Counted from the stretch's first letter, positions 9,020 through 17,908 are shown. The stretch is 64,000 bases of DNA from Candidatus Electrothrix rattekaaiensis (GCA_032595675.1 JAVQMD010000001.1:1086640-1150639), one strand, 5' to 3'. Notes: a model not told the origin generated them from the sequence alone. Program-made: numbers and translations.

Positions 9020-9084
9020 GAGTAGGGAGTAATATACCATTAATATATCAGCTGTATATCGACTGTATATCGGCTGTATGGCCG

Positions 9085-9816
9085 TTATTTCTTTTTTGCG
9101 GAGTAGAAGCGTGCTAATTGTTGTGGAGAGATGCCCATGGCCCGCCCAAGGAGCATGAGCTGATTGATCAAGGTCGTTTTCATCAGACCGTGCTGCTGCC
9201 AGCGTCTGGCCGAGGTCGTGACATGGGCTTGAGTAAGGACTATCCTACCCAGCTTTTTCAAGCGATGCACTAGGGCCACGTCTTCCATAATCGGTTGCCG
9301 GGGAAATCCTCTGGCAGTAAAATAGGTTTCTCGATGCATAAACACGGCTTGATCACCATAGGGGAGGGCAAGGAGTTGCGAACGAAGCAGGATTCCGGCC
9401 TCAATAAGACGAAATCCTAGCCCTTTTCCGTTGATTTTCAATCTAAAGGCCCCAGCAGCAATATTTTTTCCTTGCAGGGCTAAACAGATATTCTCGGGAA
9501 AGGTCTCCGGCAGGACAGTATCACAATGCAGGAAAAGGAGGATGTCACCTGCTGCTGCCTTGGCCCCGCAATGCTGCTGTTGGCCCCGACCAGGTTCAGA
9601 TGTGATAACCCTAGCCCCTCTTTCTAAGGCCTCTTGGCCTGTCCGGTCTGTACTGCCGCCGTCAACAACGATGATTTCCGGTAGCTCGTCAAGGAGGTCA
9701 TAGCGGCTTTTTGCTTGAGTCAGAAGGTGATCAAGGCAGGCTCCGATATATTGCTCTTCATTCAGAGTTGGTATAATAATTGAGATGGACAAGGTCTTCT
9801 GGGCGGTCAATGTCAT
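9085..9816 (-). CDS. Glycosyltransferase family 2, rSAM/selenodomain-associated type (TIGR04283-like)
   Basis: A GT-A glycosyltransferase of about 243 aa. ISIIIPTLNEE opens the nucleotide-binding fold, followed by IIVVDGGSTDRT and a DXD-like HCDTVLP. The length and the GRGQQQHCGAK motif match the 'transferase 2, rSAM/selenodomain-associated' family. It is encoded directly after the partner 'transferase 1' gene and overlaps its 3' end by 59 nt, an arrangement known for this pair. I take the ATG at 9816; a TTG at 9837 would add seven residues. Donor and acceptor are unknown for the family. No radical SAM or selenoprotein gene lies in the window. Confidence 0.82.
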   Translation of the reverse strand: MTLTAQKTLSISIIIPTLNEEQYIGACLDHLLTQAKSRYDLLDELPEIIVVDGGSTDRTGQEALERGARVITSEPGRGQQQHCGAKAAAGDILLFLHCDTVLPETFPENICLALQGKNIAAGAFRLKINGKGLGFRLIEAGILLRSQLLALPYGDQAVFMHRETYFTARGFPRQPIMEDVALVHRLKKLGRIVLTQAHVTTSARRWQQHGLMKTTLINQLMLLGRAMGISPQQLARFYSAKKK

Positions 9817-10486
9817 GCAGTTCAGGGAGCAGGGCAAAGGAAAGGTTGTTTTTGTGGGCCTGGGTAAGCGTTTGTGCTAAGACTTGATCAGTGCCCCAGT
9901 CAATATTCTGAAAGAGGTCGGCATAATTTTGTTTCTCTTTTTTGAGACGGGCAGGAAGCCCTATCAGGTAGTACCCACCATCGCTTGCCGGACCGAGAAC
10001 CACGTCATGCTGCTGAAGATACTCCAGGCCACTGGTGATGATGGACGGATTTATCCCTGGGCAGTCAGAACCGATAAGCAAAACCTTCTCCGCTCCCTGC
10101 TGCCATGTCTGCTCAAAGGCATCCTGCATCCGGTCTCCCAGGTCATTCCCCTGTTGTCGAGCTAGCTGAATGTCTTTACTGTTCTTGCCCAGCCACGTTT
10201 TTATTTTCTGTTTTGAGCCACCGCAGTAATATACCTGCAATTGAACAGAACGTACAGAACCTGCCGCCAGTGCCGGTCGGAGCTGGCTGATGACCTGTTT
10301 GGTCATCAGACTATGGAGATCAGCTGCTCCTTGCGGGCCAAGGTGTTTGATCAGGCGGGTTTTTACTTTTCCTGCTTGCGGATAGCGGGTAAAAAGGACG
10401 ATGACTGATTGCTGGGCTAGGCTTTGGTTGTCGTTCAAAATAAAGTTATTGATCCCGGTCTTGAAAGATCGGATTCTCATCCGCAT
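9758..10486 (-). CDS. DUF2064 glycosyltransferase-like protein, rSAM/selenodomain-associated type (TIGR04282-like)
   Basis: A 242-aa protein with the nucleotidyl/glycosyl-transferase fold of DUF2064. VIVLFTRYPQAGKVKTRLI gives the N-terminal phosphate-binding segment. VLLIGSDCPGI and LGPASDGGYYLIGL are family signatures. The ATG at 10486 follows GAGGAA at 4-5 nt. It forms a two-gene unit with the overlapping family 2 glycosyltransferase downstream and is divergent from the UPF0280 gene, only 29 nt away. The substrate is unknown. Position and family make a shared modification role with its partner likely (inference). Confidence 0.85.
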   Translation of the reverse strand: MRMRIRSFKTGINNFILNDNQSLAQQSVIVLFTRYPQAGKVKTRLIKHLGPQGAADLHSLMTKQVISQLRPALAAGSVRSVQLQVYYCGGSKQKIKTWLGKNSKDIQLARQQGNDLGDRMQDAFEQTWQQGAEKVLLIGSDCPGINPSIITSGLEYLQQHDVVLGPASDGGYYLIGLPARLKKEKQNYADLFQNIDWGTDQVLAQTLTQAHKNNLSFALLPELHDIDRPEDLVHLNYYTNSE

Positions 10487-10515
10487 TATTTCCTCAAGCA
10501 GAGGTGCTCCCTTTC

Positions 10516-11271
10516 ATGGCTACTGCAAAAAACAAATCACCGCTTTCTTACCAGGAGCGGACATACCGTGCCACAGAAAACTCAGGTCTTATTTCCTCCA
10601 TCGTCAAGATCGCTGAAACAGATCTGCACATCCTAGCCTCACAACCGGTGGAGGATCTGGCCCTACTGGCAGTCTCTGAGGTGCGTGGCATCATCGAAGG
10701 GTATATCAGAGCGCACCCGGATTTTTTACAGAGCCTTGCTCCACTTCCTATGGATAACCGGGCACCGGAAATCATCAAGGAGATGTTGTCCGCAGGAGCG
10801 GCAACCGGGGTCGGCCCTATGGCAGCAGTTGCTGGCATTGTTGCTGAACAGGTCGGTAAGAGCTTGCTTGCTCAAGGCGTTGCAGAGGTCATTGTCGAGA
10901 ACGGCGGCGATCTCTTTGTTGCCCGAATCCAAGAAAGTACGATTGCTGTCTATGCCGGTGAATCACCACTGAGCGGTAAACTGGGCATCCGTCTCCGAGC
11001 TGAGCAGATGCCTTGCGGGGTGTGTTGCTCCTCTGGTATGATCGGCCATTCTCTCAGTCTTGGACGTGCTGATGCGGTTGCTGTTGTTGCCCGGTCTACT
11101 GCTTTAGCCGATGCAGCTGCCACCCGCTTGGGTAATGAAGTAGGCCGGAAGAAAAAAAGTATTCAACATGCCTTGGAGGTTGCCAAGGAAATTAACGGGC
11201 TTGCCGGTGTTGTTATTGTCTCTGGCGAACATCTCGGTGCCTGGGGTGATGTTGAACTGGTTCGACTTTGA
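10516..11271 (+). CDS. UPF0280 family protein (ApbE-related fold)
   Basis: A 251-aa protein from the ATG at 10516; a GTG at 10504 would add four residues, but AGAGG upstream suits the ATG. Motifs match UPF0280: YRATENSGLISSIVKIAETDL, GVGPMAAVAGIVAEQVG, VIVENGGDLFV and CGVCCSSGMIGHSLSLGRADAV, with a late AAATRLGN. The GP(M/A)AAVAG and IVENGGD segments recall ApbE flavin transferases, although the whole protein is a distinct family of unknown activity. It is transcribed away from the glycosyltransferase pair. I found no further functional clue in the neighbourhood. Confidence 0.8.
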   Translation: MATAKNKSPLSYQERTYRATENSGLISSIVKIAETDLHILASQPVEDLALLAVSEVRGIIEGYIRAHPDFLQSLAPLPMDNRAPEIIKEMLSAGAATGVGPMAAVAGIVAEQVGKSLLAQGVAEVIVENGGDLFVARIQESTIAVYAGESPLSGKLGIRLRAEQMPCGVCCSSGMIGHSLSLGRADAVAVVARSTALADAAATRLGNEVGRKKKSIQHALEVAKEINGLAGVVIVSGEHLGAWGDVELVRL

Positions 11272-11445
11272 AATGTACCCTCTCGCCATTATTGAAGATT
11301 TTCTGTTACCGTCGCTCATTCTTTTTTCCAAATCGCCATATCATCTGAAAATTAATCGCCGTTACGATTATACCAGCTAGTTCCGTTGTTGGCTCGCAAA
11401 AATCAAAATATGCAGGCAAGGACTGCCGTTGACTTTCAACACGAT

Positions 11446-11477
11446 GGGTCGTATTATAGGGACAGAGGATACGACCC
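11446..11477. promoter_or_regulatory. Inverted repeat upstream of the toxin-antitoxin operon (likely operator)
   Basis: GGGTCGTAT at 11446-11454 and ATACGACCC at 11469-11477 form a perfect 9-bp inverted repeat with a 14-nt spacer. It lies 27 nt before the antitoxin ATG. Antitoxins of this kind usually repress their own operon through such palindromes, so autoregulation is inferred. An RNA hairpin in the leader is the alternative. Confidence 0.55.
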
Positions 11478-11504
11478 TGTTTAAGTACGTAAAAGAGGTG
11501 TGCT

Positions 11505-11738
11505 ATGGTACAGGCAAAATTTACCGTCGAAGAGGCGCAGGCGCAGTTTTTGGGTAATTTTAAAGAGTACGGATTCAAGGATAAAAGCTCCATGCTGCGT
11601 GCGGCACTGGAATGTTTCAGGAAAGCGATGGATCTGAAAGAATTGAAAAAATCAGCTAACCTGTATGCTGAACTGTACTCCGAAGACGAAGACCTACAGG
11701 AACTGACCGAGGCTGCTCTGTCTGGGTGGCCGGAATGA
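11505..11738 (+). CDS. Antitoxin of a MazEF-like pair (ribbon-helix-helix type)
   Basis: A small 77-aa protein: MVQAKFTVEEAQAQFL, then YGFKDKSSMLRAALECFRKAM. The KSSMLRAAL helix resembles the second helix of CopG/MetJ-type ribbon-helix-helix antitoxins. The acidic C-terminal part (LYAELYSEDEDLQELTEAAL) would be the toxin-wrapping segment. GAGGTG lies upstream of the ATG. The TGA overlaps the toxin ATG (ATGA at 11735-11738), so the two are translationally coupled, as is usual for such pairs. The palindrome at 11446-11477 is the probable binding site. Confidence 0.75.
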   Translation: MVQAKFTVEEAQAQFLGNFKEYGFKDKSSMLRAALECFRKAMDLKELKKSANLYAELYSEDEDLQELTEAALSGWPE

Positions 11739-12091
11739 CCGTGCTGAAAAGGGGAATGATCATTGATGTCACCCTTGATCCGACCAAGGGTGCGGAAAAG
11801 GGTAAAACCAGACCCTGTGTCATTGTGACCAATGATGTCTATAATGAGCGGGTACCGGTGATTCAGGTGGTTCCGATTACAGCGTGGGGCGAAAAAAAAG
11901 CCCGAATACGAACCAATATAACCATTTATTCTTCAGCGGACAATGGTTTGTCCAAAAAATCCGTGGCGGATTGTTTACAGACTCGTCCGGTAGATCATCG
12001 GTACAGAATGGTCAAAATCCGGGGGCGGCTTTCTTCCGCAGTTCTTCAGGAAATAGACCGGGCCTTGAAGATCGTTTTCGCACTTGACTGA
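11735..12091 (+). CDS. PemK/MazF-family endoribonuclease toxin
   Basis: A 118-aa protein of MazF length. It has the family start LKRGMIIDVTLDPTKGAEKGKTRPCVIVTND, with the conserved G-x-E-x-G-K-x-RP-x-vivsnd layout. PVIQVVPIT follows, then KKSVADCLQTRPVDHRYRM in place of the usual s-x-v-l-x-dqir-t-d-r. MazF enzymes cut mRNA at short sequences; the sequence preferred here cannot be read. The ATG at 11735 overlaps the antitoxin stop. A GTG at 11726 is an alternative start adding three residues. The conserved loop Arg and Thr/Ser positions appear intact, so the toxin is probably active. Confidence 0.88.
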   Translation: MTVLKRGMIIDVTLDPTKGAEKGKTRPCVIVTNDVYNERVPVIQVVPITAWGEKKARIRTNITIYSSADNGLSKKSVADCLQTRPVDHRYRMVKIRGRLSSAVLQEIDRALKIVFALD

Positions 12092-12101
12092 TGTACGGCA
12101 T

Positions 12102-12137
12102 CGGGTACAGCGTATCGCCGCACCCGGCTTCTTTTTA
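12102..12137 (+). terminator. Possible intrinsic terminator of the toxin-antitoxin operon
   Basis: CGGGT (12102-12106) pairs with ACCCG (12122-12126) around an inner GCG/CGC stem, and CTTCTTTTT follows. It lies 10 nt after the toxin stop and before the convergent epimerase gene. The stem is short, so the call is moderate. Confidence 0.4.
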
Positions 12138-13145
12138 TATCCTGTAGTACTCGCGGTACCACTCCACAAATTCCCCTATTCCCTCTTCAATACTGGTCTG
12201 CGGCTTAAAGTCAATCTCCCGAACCAGATCATCCACATTGGCATAGGTTGCTGGCACATCACCGGGCTGCATGGGCATGAAGTTTTTTTTCGCTGTTTTG
12301 CCGAGGCACTTTTCCAAGACCTCAATATAGTGCATCAGCTGTTGCTTGGAGTTATTGCCGATATTATAGAGTCGCCATGGACAGTAGCTGGTGGCTGAAT
12401 CCGGTTTGTCACCGCTCCAACTCGGGTTGGGGACCGGCATGTGATCAAGCAGACGAAAAACTCCCTCGACGATATCGTCAACATAGGTGAAATCGCGCTC
12501 CATCTCGCCGTTATTAAAGATATCAATGGGTCGATCTTCCAGGATGGCCTTGGTGAAGAGGAAGAGAGCCATGTCTGGCCGCCCCCAAGGGCCGTAGACC
12601 GTGAAAAAGCGCAACCCCGTACAGGGTAGCCCGTAGAGATGGCTGTAACTATGGGCCATGAGCTCGTTGGCTTTTTTAGACGCGGCATAGAGAGAGACCG
12701 GATGGTCTACATTATCATGCACGGAAAAAGGCATGGAGGTGTTGGCTCCATAGACAGAGCTGGATGAGGCATAGAGCAGGTGTTTTACCTTATTATGACG
12801 ACATCCTTCCAGCACGTTAACAAACCCGACCAAATTTGTGTCCACGTAAGAATGGGGGTTGATCAGAGAGTACCGAACTCCTGCCTGAGCTGCTAGGTTA
12901 ACCACCCCGTCGAACTGCTCCTCAGCAAAGAGCTTCTCCATCAGATCTCGGTCTGCCATATCGAAATTCGCATGGCTAAAGTGCTCAAACGCAAGCAATT
13001 GGGCCAAACGGGCTTTTTTCAGCTCAGGATCGTAATAATCATTGAGATTGTCCAGGCCAACCACGGTGCAACCGCTTTCAAGCAAACGCTTGGAGAGATT
13101 ATGGCCGATAAAACCGGCAGCACCGGTAACCAGTATTTTTTGCAT
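12135..13145 (-). CDS. NAD-dependent epimerase, UDP-glucuronate 4-epimerase type
   Basis: A 336-aa extended short-chain dehydrogenase. [16 protein letters not shown] binds NAD and [20 protein letters not shown] follows, a stretch characteristic of UDP-glucuronate 4-epimerases (CapI type). [13 protein letters not shown] supplies the catalytic Ser/Thr and YAASKKANE the YxxxK pair. [23 protein letters not shown] is also typical of that subfamily. It interconverts UDP-glucuronate and UDP-galacturonate for surface polysaccharide. It is a single gene here, convergent with the mazF-like gene and upstream of a REP-like palindrome. Substrate is inferred from family motifs. Confidence 0.88.
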   Translation of the reverse strand: MQKILVTGAAGFIGHNLSKRLLESGCTVVGLDNLNDYYDPELKKARLAQLLAFEHFSHANFDMADRDLMEKLFAEEQFDGVVNLAAQAGVRYSLINPHSYVDTNLVGFVNVLEGCRHNKVKHLLYASSSSVYGANTSMPFSVHDNVDHPVSLYAASKKANELMAHSYSHLYGLPCTGLRFFTVYGPWGRPDMALFLFTKAILEDRPIDIFNNGEMERDFTYVDDIVEGVFRLLDHMPVPNPSWSGDKPDSATSYCPWRLYNIGNNSKQQLMHYIEVLEKCLGKTAKKNFMPMQPGDVPATYANVDDLVREIDFKPQTSIEEGIGEFVEWYREYYRI

Positions 13146-13193
13146 GATATTTTTTAAAAAGGATTATTCTGCTGCTGTACGTTTCCTGCTCCT

Positions 13194-13221
13194 GTAAGGG
13201 CACGGCGCGCCGTGCCCCTAC
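13194..13221. repeat. REP-like palindrome
   Basis: GTAAGGGCACGGC and GCCGTGCCCCTAC face each other in a near-perfect 28-nt palindrome between the epimerase and aldolase genes. The same GGGCACGGC/GCCGTGCCC core occurs in the REPs at 44127-44151, 44397-44459 and 45299-45361. It may also serve as the transcription terminator of the aldolase gene. Confidence 0.75.
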
Positions 13222-13227
13222 ATGTGG

Positions 13228-14508
13228 TTAATCGTCAAAGTCGCCTTCCGGCCCTTTATCAGTATCCAGCTCAGCAGCACGGGCACGAATTTTTTCTTCT
13301 GTCCAATCTTCAGGGGACTCAATCCGTCCGTTTTTCGGGCCGAGATCATAGGAACCGGCTTCCAGAATCGCCTCGACAGCATAGCGTGCTGTGCCGCCCG
13401 CATTGAAAACCTCGGTGAGCATGGTGTAAACGAAATTATCCACTCGCCGGGCCATGCGCTCGCGAATTGCTTTGGGCTGCCCCATGATCTTATTCTCAAA
13501 GGCCGAATTGAGCTGTTTATAATTGCCCTTGGCCCAGCCTTGAGCCTTGGCATAGTCTTTCATCTCCTGCCACAGCTCTTCACTGAGTCCTTGACCGACT
13601 ACCTTGACAAACTCACCGTCTCCGTCAAGGATAGCATTGCCATAGTCATTTACCGCAACACCCCAAGAAATCATCTGAAGGGCTGTGGCAACATTGGCCT
13701 TGGTGGTTCTGGTCTGGGACGCGATGGCCTGCAATCGGTCTGAGCTATTGCCCGAGGTTCCGTGCTGGGCACCAGATACACCGTAATCTTTTAAGGCTTC
13801 ATGGATCTCCGCCGTCAGTTCAACTTGGATTCCTTGGCCGGAGGCTTCGATGCCGTGGGTGGTGCCGTTGTTCAACGCGATCCAATCAGGAAAAATATCA
13901 TGGGCATTGAGTCCCTTAACTAGGAACAGGGCCTCGTCTGCCGAAGACAGTCCTTCGGTTCCCTTAATCTCTCCGACCTCGGTTTCATAGCCTGCCCAAG
14001 AGGGGATAAAATTGTTTAGGTCAATGCTGGCCAGCAGGTTGTCATCATCCAACATGTGGGAGGCATCAATGGCTATGGAGGTGATCCCGGCATCAAAGAG
14101 CGAGGGAATCTCGGTGCGGGCAAAGGGCAGGTCAGCAGCTGATTTGATCCCGTAATGATCCGCATGGACGGCTACCGGCACGGTAATGCCCAGCTCGTTG
14201 CACAGGGCATCAACCTGGCGGGCCATATTCCAGTAGTTGGTCGGGCAATAGGACGAAGCACCGCCCTCGGAACGAGCGATTTCGATAATCAGAGCTGCCT
14301 GGGCTCGTTGCGCAGCCATCAAGGCTCCGCGTATGACCAGATGATTACGGCCGTTAGCGGCCATGGTCATGGCCTTGCCTTTTGCCAGGAGAGCGCGGTC
14401 AATCACCTTGCCGCTGACCAGCAGGGCCTTGGAGTTGGGAAACAGGGCCTTAATGTTGGGCGGACGGCCTATTTCAAGGGCTTTTTCAAAATCTGCTATG
14501 TAGGACAT
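13228..14508 (-). CDS. fba: Class II fructose-bisphosphate aldolase
   Basis: A 426-aa protein of the long class II aldolase type. The zinc site HADHYG lies at about residue 115, in VPVAVHADHYGIKS. SIAIDASHMLDDDNLLASI follows, then GLNAHDIFPDWIALNNGTTHG and GVSGAQHGTSGNSSDRL, with the usual phosphate-binding GTSG. The last 100 residues form a C-terminal extension typical of the 420-430 aa forms. It condenses dihydroxyacetone phosphate and glyceraldehyde 3-phosphate in glycolysis and gluconeogenesis. It is a single gene with its own promoter (14599-14627) and an 84-nt leader. Confidence 0.9.
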   Translation of the reverse strand: MSYIADFEKALEIGRPPNIKALFPNSKALLVSGKVIDRALLAKGKAMTMAANGRNHLVIRGALMAAQRAQAALIIEIARSEGGASSYCPTNYWNMARQVDALCNELGITVPVAVHADHYGIKSAADLPFARTEIPSLFDAGITSIAIDASHMLDDDNLLASIDLNNFIPSWAGYETEVGEIKGTEGLSSADEALFLVKGLNAHDIFPDWIALNNGTTHGIEASGQGIQVELTAEIHEALKDYGVSGAQHGTSGNSSDRLQAIASQTRTTKANVATALQMISWGVAVNDYGNAILDGDGEFVKVVGQGLSEELWQEMKDYAKAQGWAKGNYKQLNSAFENKIMGQPKAIRERMARRVDNFVYTMLTEVFNAGGTARYAVEAILEAGSYDLGPKNGRIESPEDWTEEKIRARAAELDTDKGPEGDFDD

Positions 14509-14598
14509 TGGGGGTTCCTCCTTTTATCAGATAATCAGATAGGGAGCCGGATGTGCGGCACCTGCTATGCGGAATAATTCGTTCAATATATCGGCTCC

Positions 14599-14627
14599 AA
14601 CATACCCTATTCACGAAACACTGTAAA
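14599..14627 (-). promoter_or_regulatory. Sigma-70-type promoter of the aldolase gene
   Basis: On the minus strand TTTACA (14627-14622), a 17-nt spacer and TATGTT (14604-14599) precede the aldolase ATG by about 90 nt. The spacer ends with TGAATAGGG directly in front of the -10 box. The same TGAATAGGGTATGTT occurs in the promoter of tatC (17609-17637), which strengthens the call. Confidence 0.6.
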
Positions 14628-14724
14628 CCTCTCCCTGAGCAACTGACCAGTTGCATACCTTTTTTTTTCCTCTGCCATTCGCAAGAACCGATGCTGCCCG
14701 ATGAAAGAAATGTGAGATTTAAGC

Positions 14725-14753
14725 TTGACAAACATTAGGTACCGCAATACAGA
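14725..14753 (+). promoter_or_regulatory. Possible promoter of the SulP gene
   Basis: A perfect TTGACA at 14725-14730 is followed after 17 nt by TACAGA, a weak -10 box. It would give a leader of about 100 nt before sulP. The rest of 14509-14862 holds the aldolase promoter and no ORF I believe. Confidence 0.3.
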
Positions 14754-14862
14754 GTCTGACGAAGTTTGTATATGTATTCTTTATTGGCAGTAGGGCTGGG
14801 TGAGCCGTTTCGGCTCATCTCGAATCAGATAATAATCTCAACATAACAAAAGAGGATGTAGA

Positions 14863-16629
14863 ATGAAGGTGGAGTCACTGTTCCCTTTTCTTCGATGGTT
14901 TAAATTAATAACCAAGCAGACCGTCAAAGATGATCTTATGGCCGGCCTGACAGGTGCGGTCATTGTTTTACCCCAAGGTGTCGCGTTTGCGACCATTGCT
15001 GGCCTGCCGCCTGAATACGGTCTGTACACGGCAATGATTACGCCGATTATCGCGGCATTATTCGGTTCTTCTTTTCATCTTATCTCAGGGCCCACCACGG
15101 CTATTTCCATTGTGGTGTTCTCCTCGGTGAGTCGTTACGCCGAAGTAGGGAGTCCCGAATTTATCAATCTCGCGCTGACGCTGACTTTCCTTGCCGGGGT
15201 TTATCAGCTTGCCTTTGGACTTGCCCGGCTGGGCACGTTGGTCAACTTTGTTTCCCACACCGTGGTGATCGGATTTACCGCCGGAGCCGCCATTTTAATC
15301 GCCACAAGCCAAATCAAACATATTACCGGTATTCCCATTGCAAAAGGAGAATCCTTTCTCCATACTTGGGTTGCCCTTTTTCAGGGGATAAGTCATTTTA
15401 ATATACTTCTTTTGCTGATCGGGCTCGTTACCCTTGCCGTCTCCTTTTTTTCAAAGAAATTTTTTCCCAAGGCACCAAATCTCCTTATCGGTATGGTCGT
15501 GGGAAGTTTGCTCGCCGTTCTTTTTAATAAATTTCATATAGCAGATCCGGGTGCCATCAAACTGGTTGGTAAAATACCTGCTCAGCTTCCCCCGTTATCA
15601 TCACCTGATTTTTCTCCAGAAACCATTAAAATGCTGGCTCCTGAAGCCTTTGCCGTTGCCCTGCTGGGTCTGATCGAAGCCGTGTCCATCAGCCGAGCTG
15701 TTGCTACCAAGTCTGATCAGCGCATCGATTCGAACCAGGAGTTCATCGGCCAAGGATTATCAAATATCTGCGGCAGCTTTCTGTCCAGTTATGCAGGATC
15801 CGGTTCTTTTACCCGTTCTGGCATCAACTTTGAGGCCGGTGCAAAGACCCCGCTTTCTGCGATATTCGCAGCAATTGCGTTGATGTGTATCATCCTGCTC
15901 ATTGCTCCATTGACAGCCTATCTTCCCATTGCCGCTATGGGTGGGGTTATTCTGCTGGTTGCTTACAATTTGATTGATTTTCATCATGTCAAGAAGGTAC
16001 TGACATTCAGTAAGTCGGAGTCTGCTGTTCTCCTGACGACTTTTTTTGCCACCCTGTTTCTTGAATTGGAGTTTGCCATCTATATGGGTGTCCTGCTTTC
16101 ACTCATTCTTTTCCTCGCCAGAACCTCAAGCCCCGAGATTCATTCCATCTCGGTTGACAATGTTGAACAGGACGGCGTAAGAAAGTTTGTTGATATGGAG
16201 CAGAAACCGTTGGCGGAATGTCCGCAGCTGAAAGTCCTCAGGATTGACAGATCCATCTATTTCGGTTCAATCAATCACGTTCAGAATCGTATTGCAGAGG
16301 TGTCTGACAAAGAAGGTATCTATAATATTCTGCTTATTGCCACCGGTATTAATCTGATTGATCTGGCTGGTGCTGAGGCTTTAATTGCAGAGAATAATCG
16401 GTTAAAAAAGATGGGCGGCGGCCTGTATTTTGTCAATATGAAGGCGGCGGTGTATGAGTTTGCGGTCCGTTCCGGTTTTATCAAAAATATAGGCCCGGAT
16501 CATTTCTTTGATAGCAAAAGCTGCGCTATCTCGGAAATTTATAAAAAATTAGATGGAAGTAAATGTCCGTCCTGTAAAAATAAAATATTCAGGGAGTGCC
16601 GCCAGATATTCAGTGAATGTCGTCGCTAA
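14863..16629 (+). CDS. SulP-family anion (sulfate/bicarbonate) transporter with STAS domain
   Basis: A 588-aa inner-membrane SulP (SLC26) protein. The N-terminal helices carry GAVIVLPQGVAFATIAGLPPEYGLYTAMI, the family signature, followed by SGPTTAISIVVFSS. A cytoplasmic STAS domain follows (about 440-550) with KVLRIDRSIYFGSINHVQNRI. The extreme C-terminus is odd: a Cys-rich tail, CPSCKNKIFRECRQIFSEC, with four Cys that could bind metal. The substrate is not decided by sequence; sulfate or bicarbonate are both known for the family. The gene stands alone, preceded by a possible promoter and followed by a strong hairpin. Confidence 0.9.
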   Translation: MKVESLFPFLRWFKLITKQTVKDDLMAGLTGAVIVLPQGVAFATIAGLPPEYGLYTAMITPIIAALFGSSFHLISGPTTAISIVVFSSVSRYAEVGSPEFINLALTLTFLAGVYQLAFGLARLGTLVNFVSHTVVIGFTAGAAILIATSQIKHITGIPIAKGESFLHTWVALFQGISHFNILLLLIGLVTLAVSFFSKKFFPKAPNLLIGMVVGSLLAVLFNKFHIADPGAIKLVGKIPAQLPPLSSPDFSPETIKMLAPEAFAVALLGLIEAVSISRAVATKSDQRIDSNQEFIGQGLSNICGSFLSSYAGSGSFTRSGINFEAGAKTPLSAIFAAIALMCIILLIAPLTAYLPIAAMGGVILLVAYNLIDFHHVKKVLTFSKSESAVLLTTFFATLFLELEFAIYMGVLLSLILFLARTSSPEIHSISVDNVEQDGVRKFVDMEQKPLAECPQLKVLRIDRSIYFGSINHVQNRIAEVSDKEGIYNILLIATGINLIDLAGAEALIAENNRLKKMGGGLYFVNMKAAVYEFAVRSGFIKNIGPDHFFDSKSCAISEIYKKLDGSKCPSCKNKIFRECRQIFSECRR

Positions 16630-16696
16630 TTCGGGCTGTTCCTGCCGGGCAGGCCAATTCGGGTCTGCCCTCAAATGAGATGAACTTATCGGGTGG

Positions 16697-16735
16697 CCCT
16701 GCGGAGAATGCGTTTGATTACGTTCTCTGGCAGGG
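16697..16735 (+). terminator. Stable hairpin between convergent sulP and tatC (possible terminator)
   Basis: CCCTGC (16697-16702) pairs with GCAGGG (16730-16735), and inside them GAGAA pairs with TTCTC. A T-rich but interrupted stretch follows (TTCGTCTTTTC). It lies 67 nt past the sulP stop and 62 nt before the tatC stop. There is no clean U-tract, so this is tentative. Confidence 0.35.
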
Positions 16736-16796
16736 GCATTCGTCTTTTCTGTCTTTATCCTCCCCGCCTTGCTTGCTGAATCCCCTCAGGCTTTGT

Positions 16797-17575
16797 TTAC
16801 TCTTCGGTTCCCTCTGTGTCTCCTGATCCAATTTCTTCCATTAAGGGCTTTCGTGCAAAGAAACGCACCGCGACAATGCTGATTTCGTACAGTATGACCA
16901 GCGGGCCAGCCATAAGCAGCTGATTCACCACATCTGGAGTCGGAGTGACAATTGCAGCAATAATAAAAGCAATGAGAAAGCCGTACTTGCGATTTTCTTC
17001 TAAAAACGGTGCATTGACTATGCCGAATTTAGCCAGAAAAACCATGAAGACCGGGAGCTCAAAAATAGCCCCAAAGGCTAAGAGCAGGCGGAGGGCAAGA
17101 GAAAAATATTCACTGACCGCAGGCATGGGGTCAAGGAATTCACTGGAATAACTGATGAGAAAACGAAATGCGGGCGGGAAGACGACAAAATAGCCAAAGG
17201 CAGCTCCGCCGAGAAAACAAAAGGTGGAGGTGAGGCTGAAGGGCAGCAACATTTTCTTTTCATGTTGATAGAGGCCCGGTGCGATAAAACGCCAGATTTG
17301 ATAAAAAATAACTGGGCTGGCAAGCAGGATGCCTGCAACGAGGGCGAGTTTTAGGTAAAAAAAAACCCCTCCTGATACGAGATAAAGATCAGGCTTTTAT
17401 CTGCTGGGAGCACTCGAATAAGCGGTTGAAAAAACCAAGCAGCAAGAGGCCGGATAAAGGAATAGGCAACAGCGAAACCGGCTGCTGCTGCGGATAAGGA
17501 GATGATGAGGCAAGAGCGCAGTTCGCCAAGATGCTCTATAAGTGATTGTTGTGATAGGGATTCAGGGTTGCTCAT
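16797..17575 (-). CDS. tatC: Sec-independent translocase TatC, split by a frameshift at a T9 run
   Basis: Two frames together encode one TatC of about 260 aa. From the ATG at 17575, SQQSLIEHLGELRSCL gives the conserved N-terminal motif, and the frame stops after YQEGFFFT at a run of nine T (17365-17357 on the minus strand). Reading one base back continues YLKLALVAGILLASPVIFYQIWRFIAPGLYQHEKK, the classic TatC cytoplasmic-loop motif, on to GIVTPTPD-like AIVTPTPDVVNQLLMAGP and a stop at 16797. Known role: receptor for twin-arginine signal peptides. The run could cause transcriptional or -1 ribosomal slippage. A homopolymer sequencing error or a real mutation are the other options. No tatA or tatB is present here. 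Confidence 0.85.
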
Positions 17576-17608
17576 GTTCTTTTTTTTGTAGGGTTCATTG
17601 TGGAACGT

Positions 17609-17637
17609 AACATACCCTATTCATAAATTGATGTTAA
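17609..17637 (-). promoter_or_regulatory. Sigma-70-type promoter of tatC
   Basis: On the minus strand TTAACA (17637-17632), a 17-nt spacer and TATGTT (17614-17609) lie about 35 nt before the tatC ATG. The TGAATAGGG preceding the -10 box is identical to that in the aldolase promoter. Confidence 0.6.
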
Positions 17638-17908
17638 GCCTTTTTCTGTTTTCTCGCTGCAATCGTTTTTTTTATCTGTGCCTTGCAGTGTGAGCGATCT
17701 GAGATAGTGATTGACGTAATGGTCAATTCATTGATAGATTAGAATAAAAGTAGAAAGATCGCGTTGGACTCGGATGAGCGTTGTATTTATTAGTTAGGAA
17801 AGGATGTGGTCTGGTCTTCTCCGGGAAAAGAACCCCCTCCTTTTACAAGAAGTCCGAAGAAGATGAGCAAAGAAGTAGTGCGAAGTTAACCTAAGGAACG
17901 ACATACCC

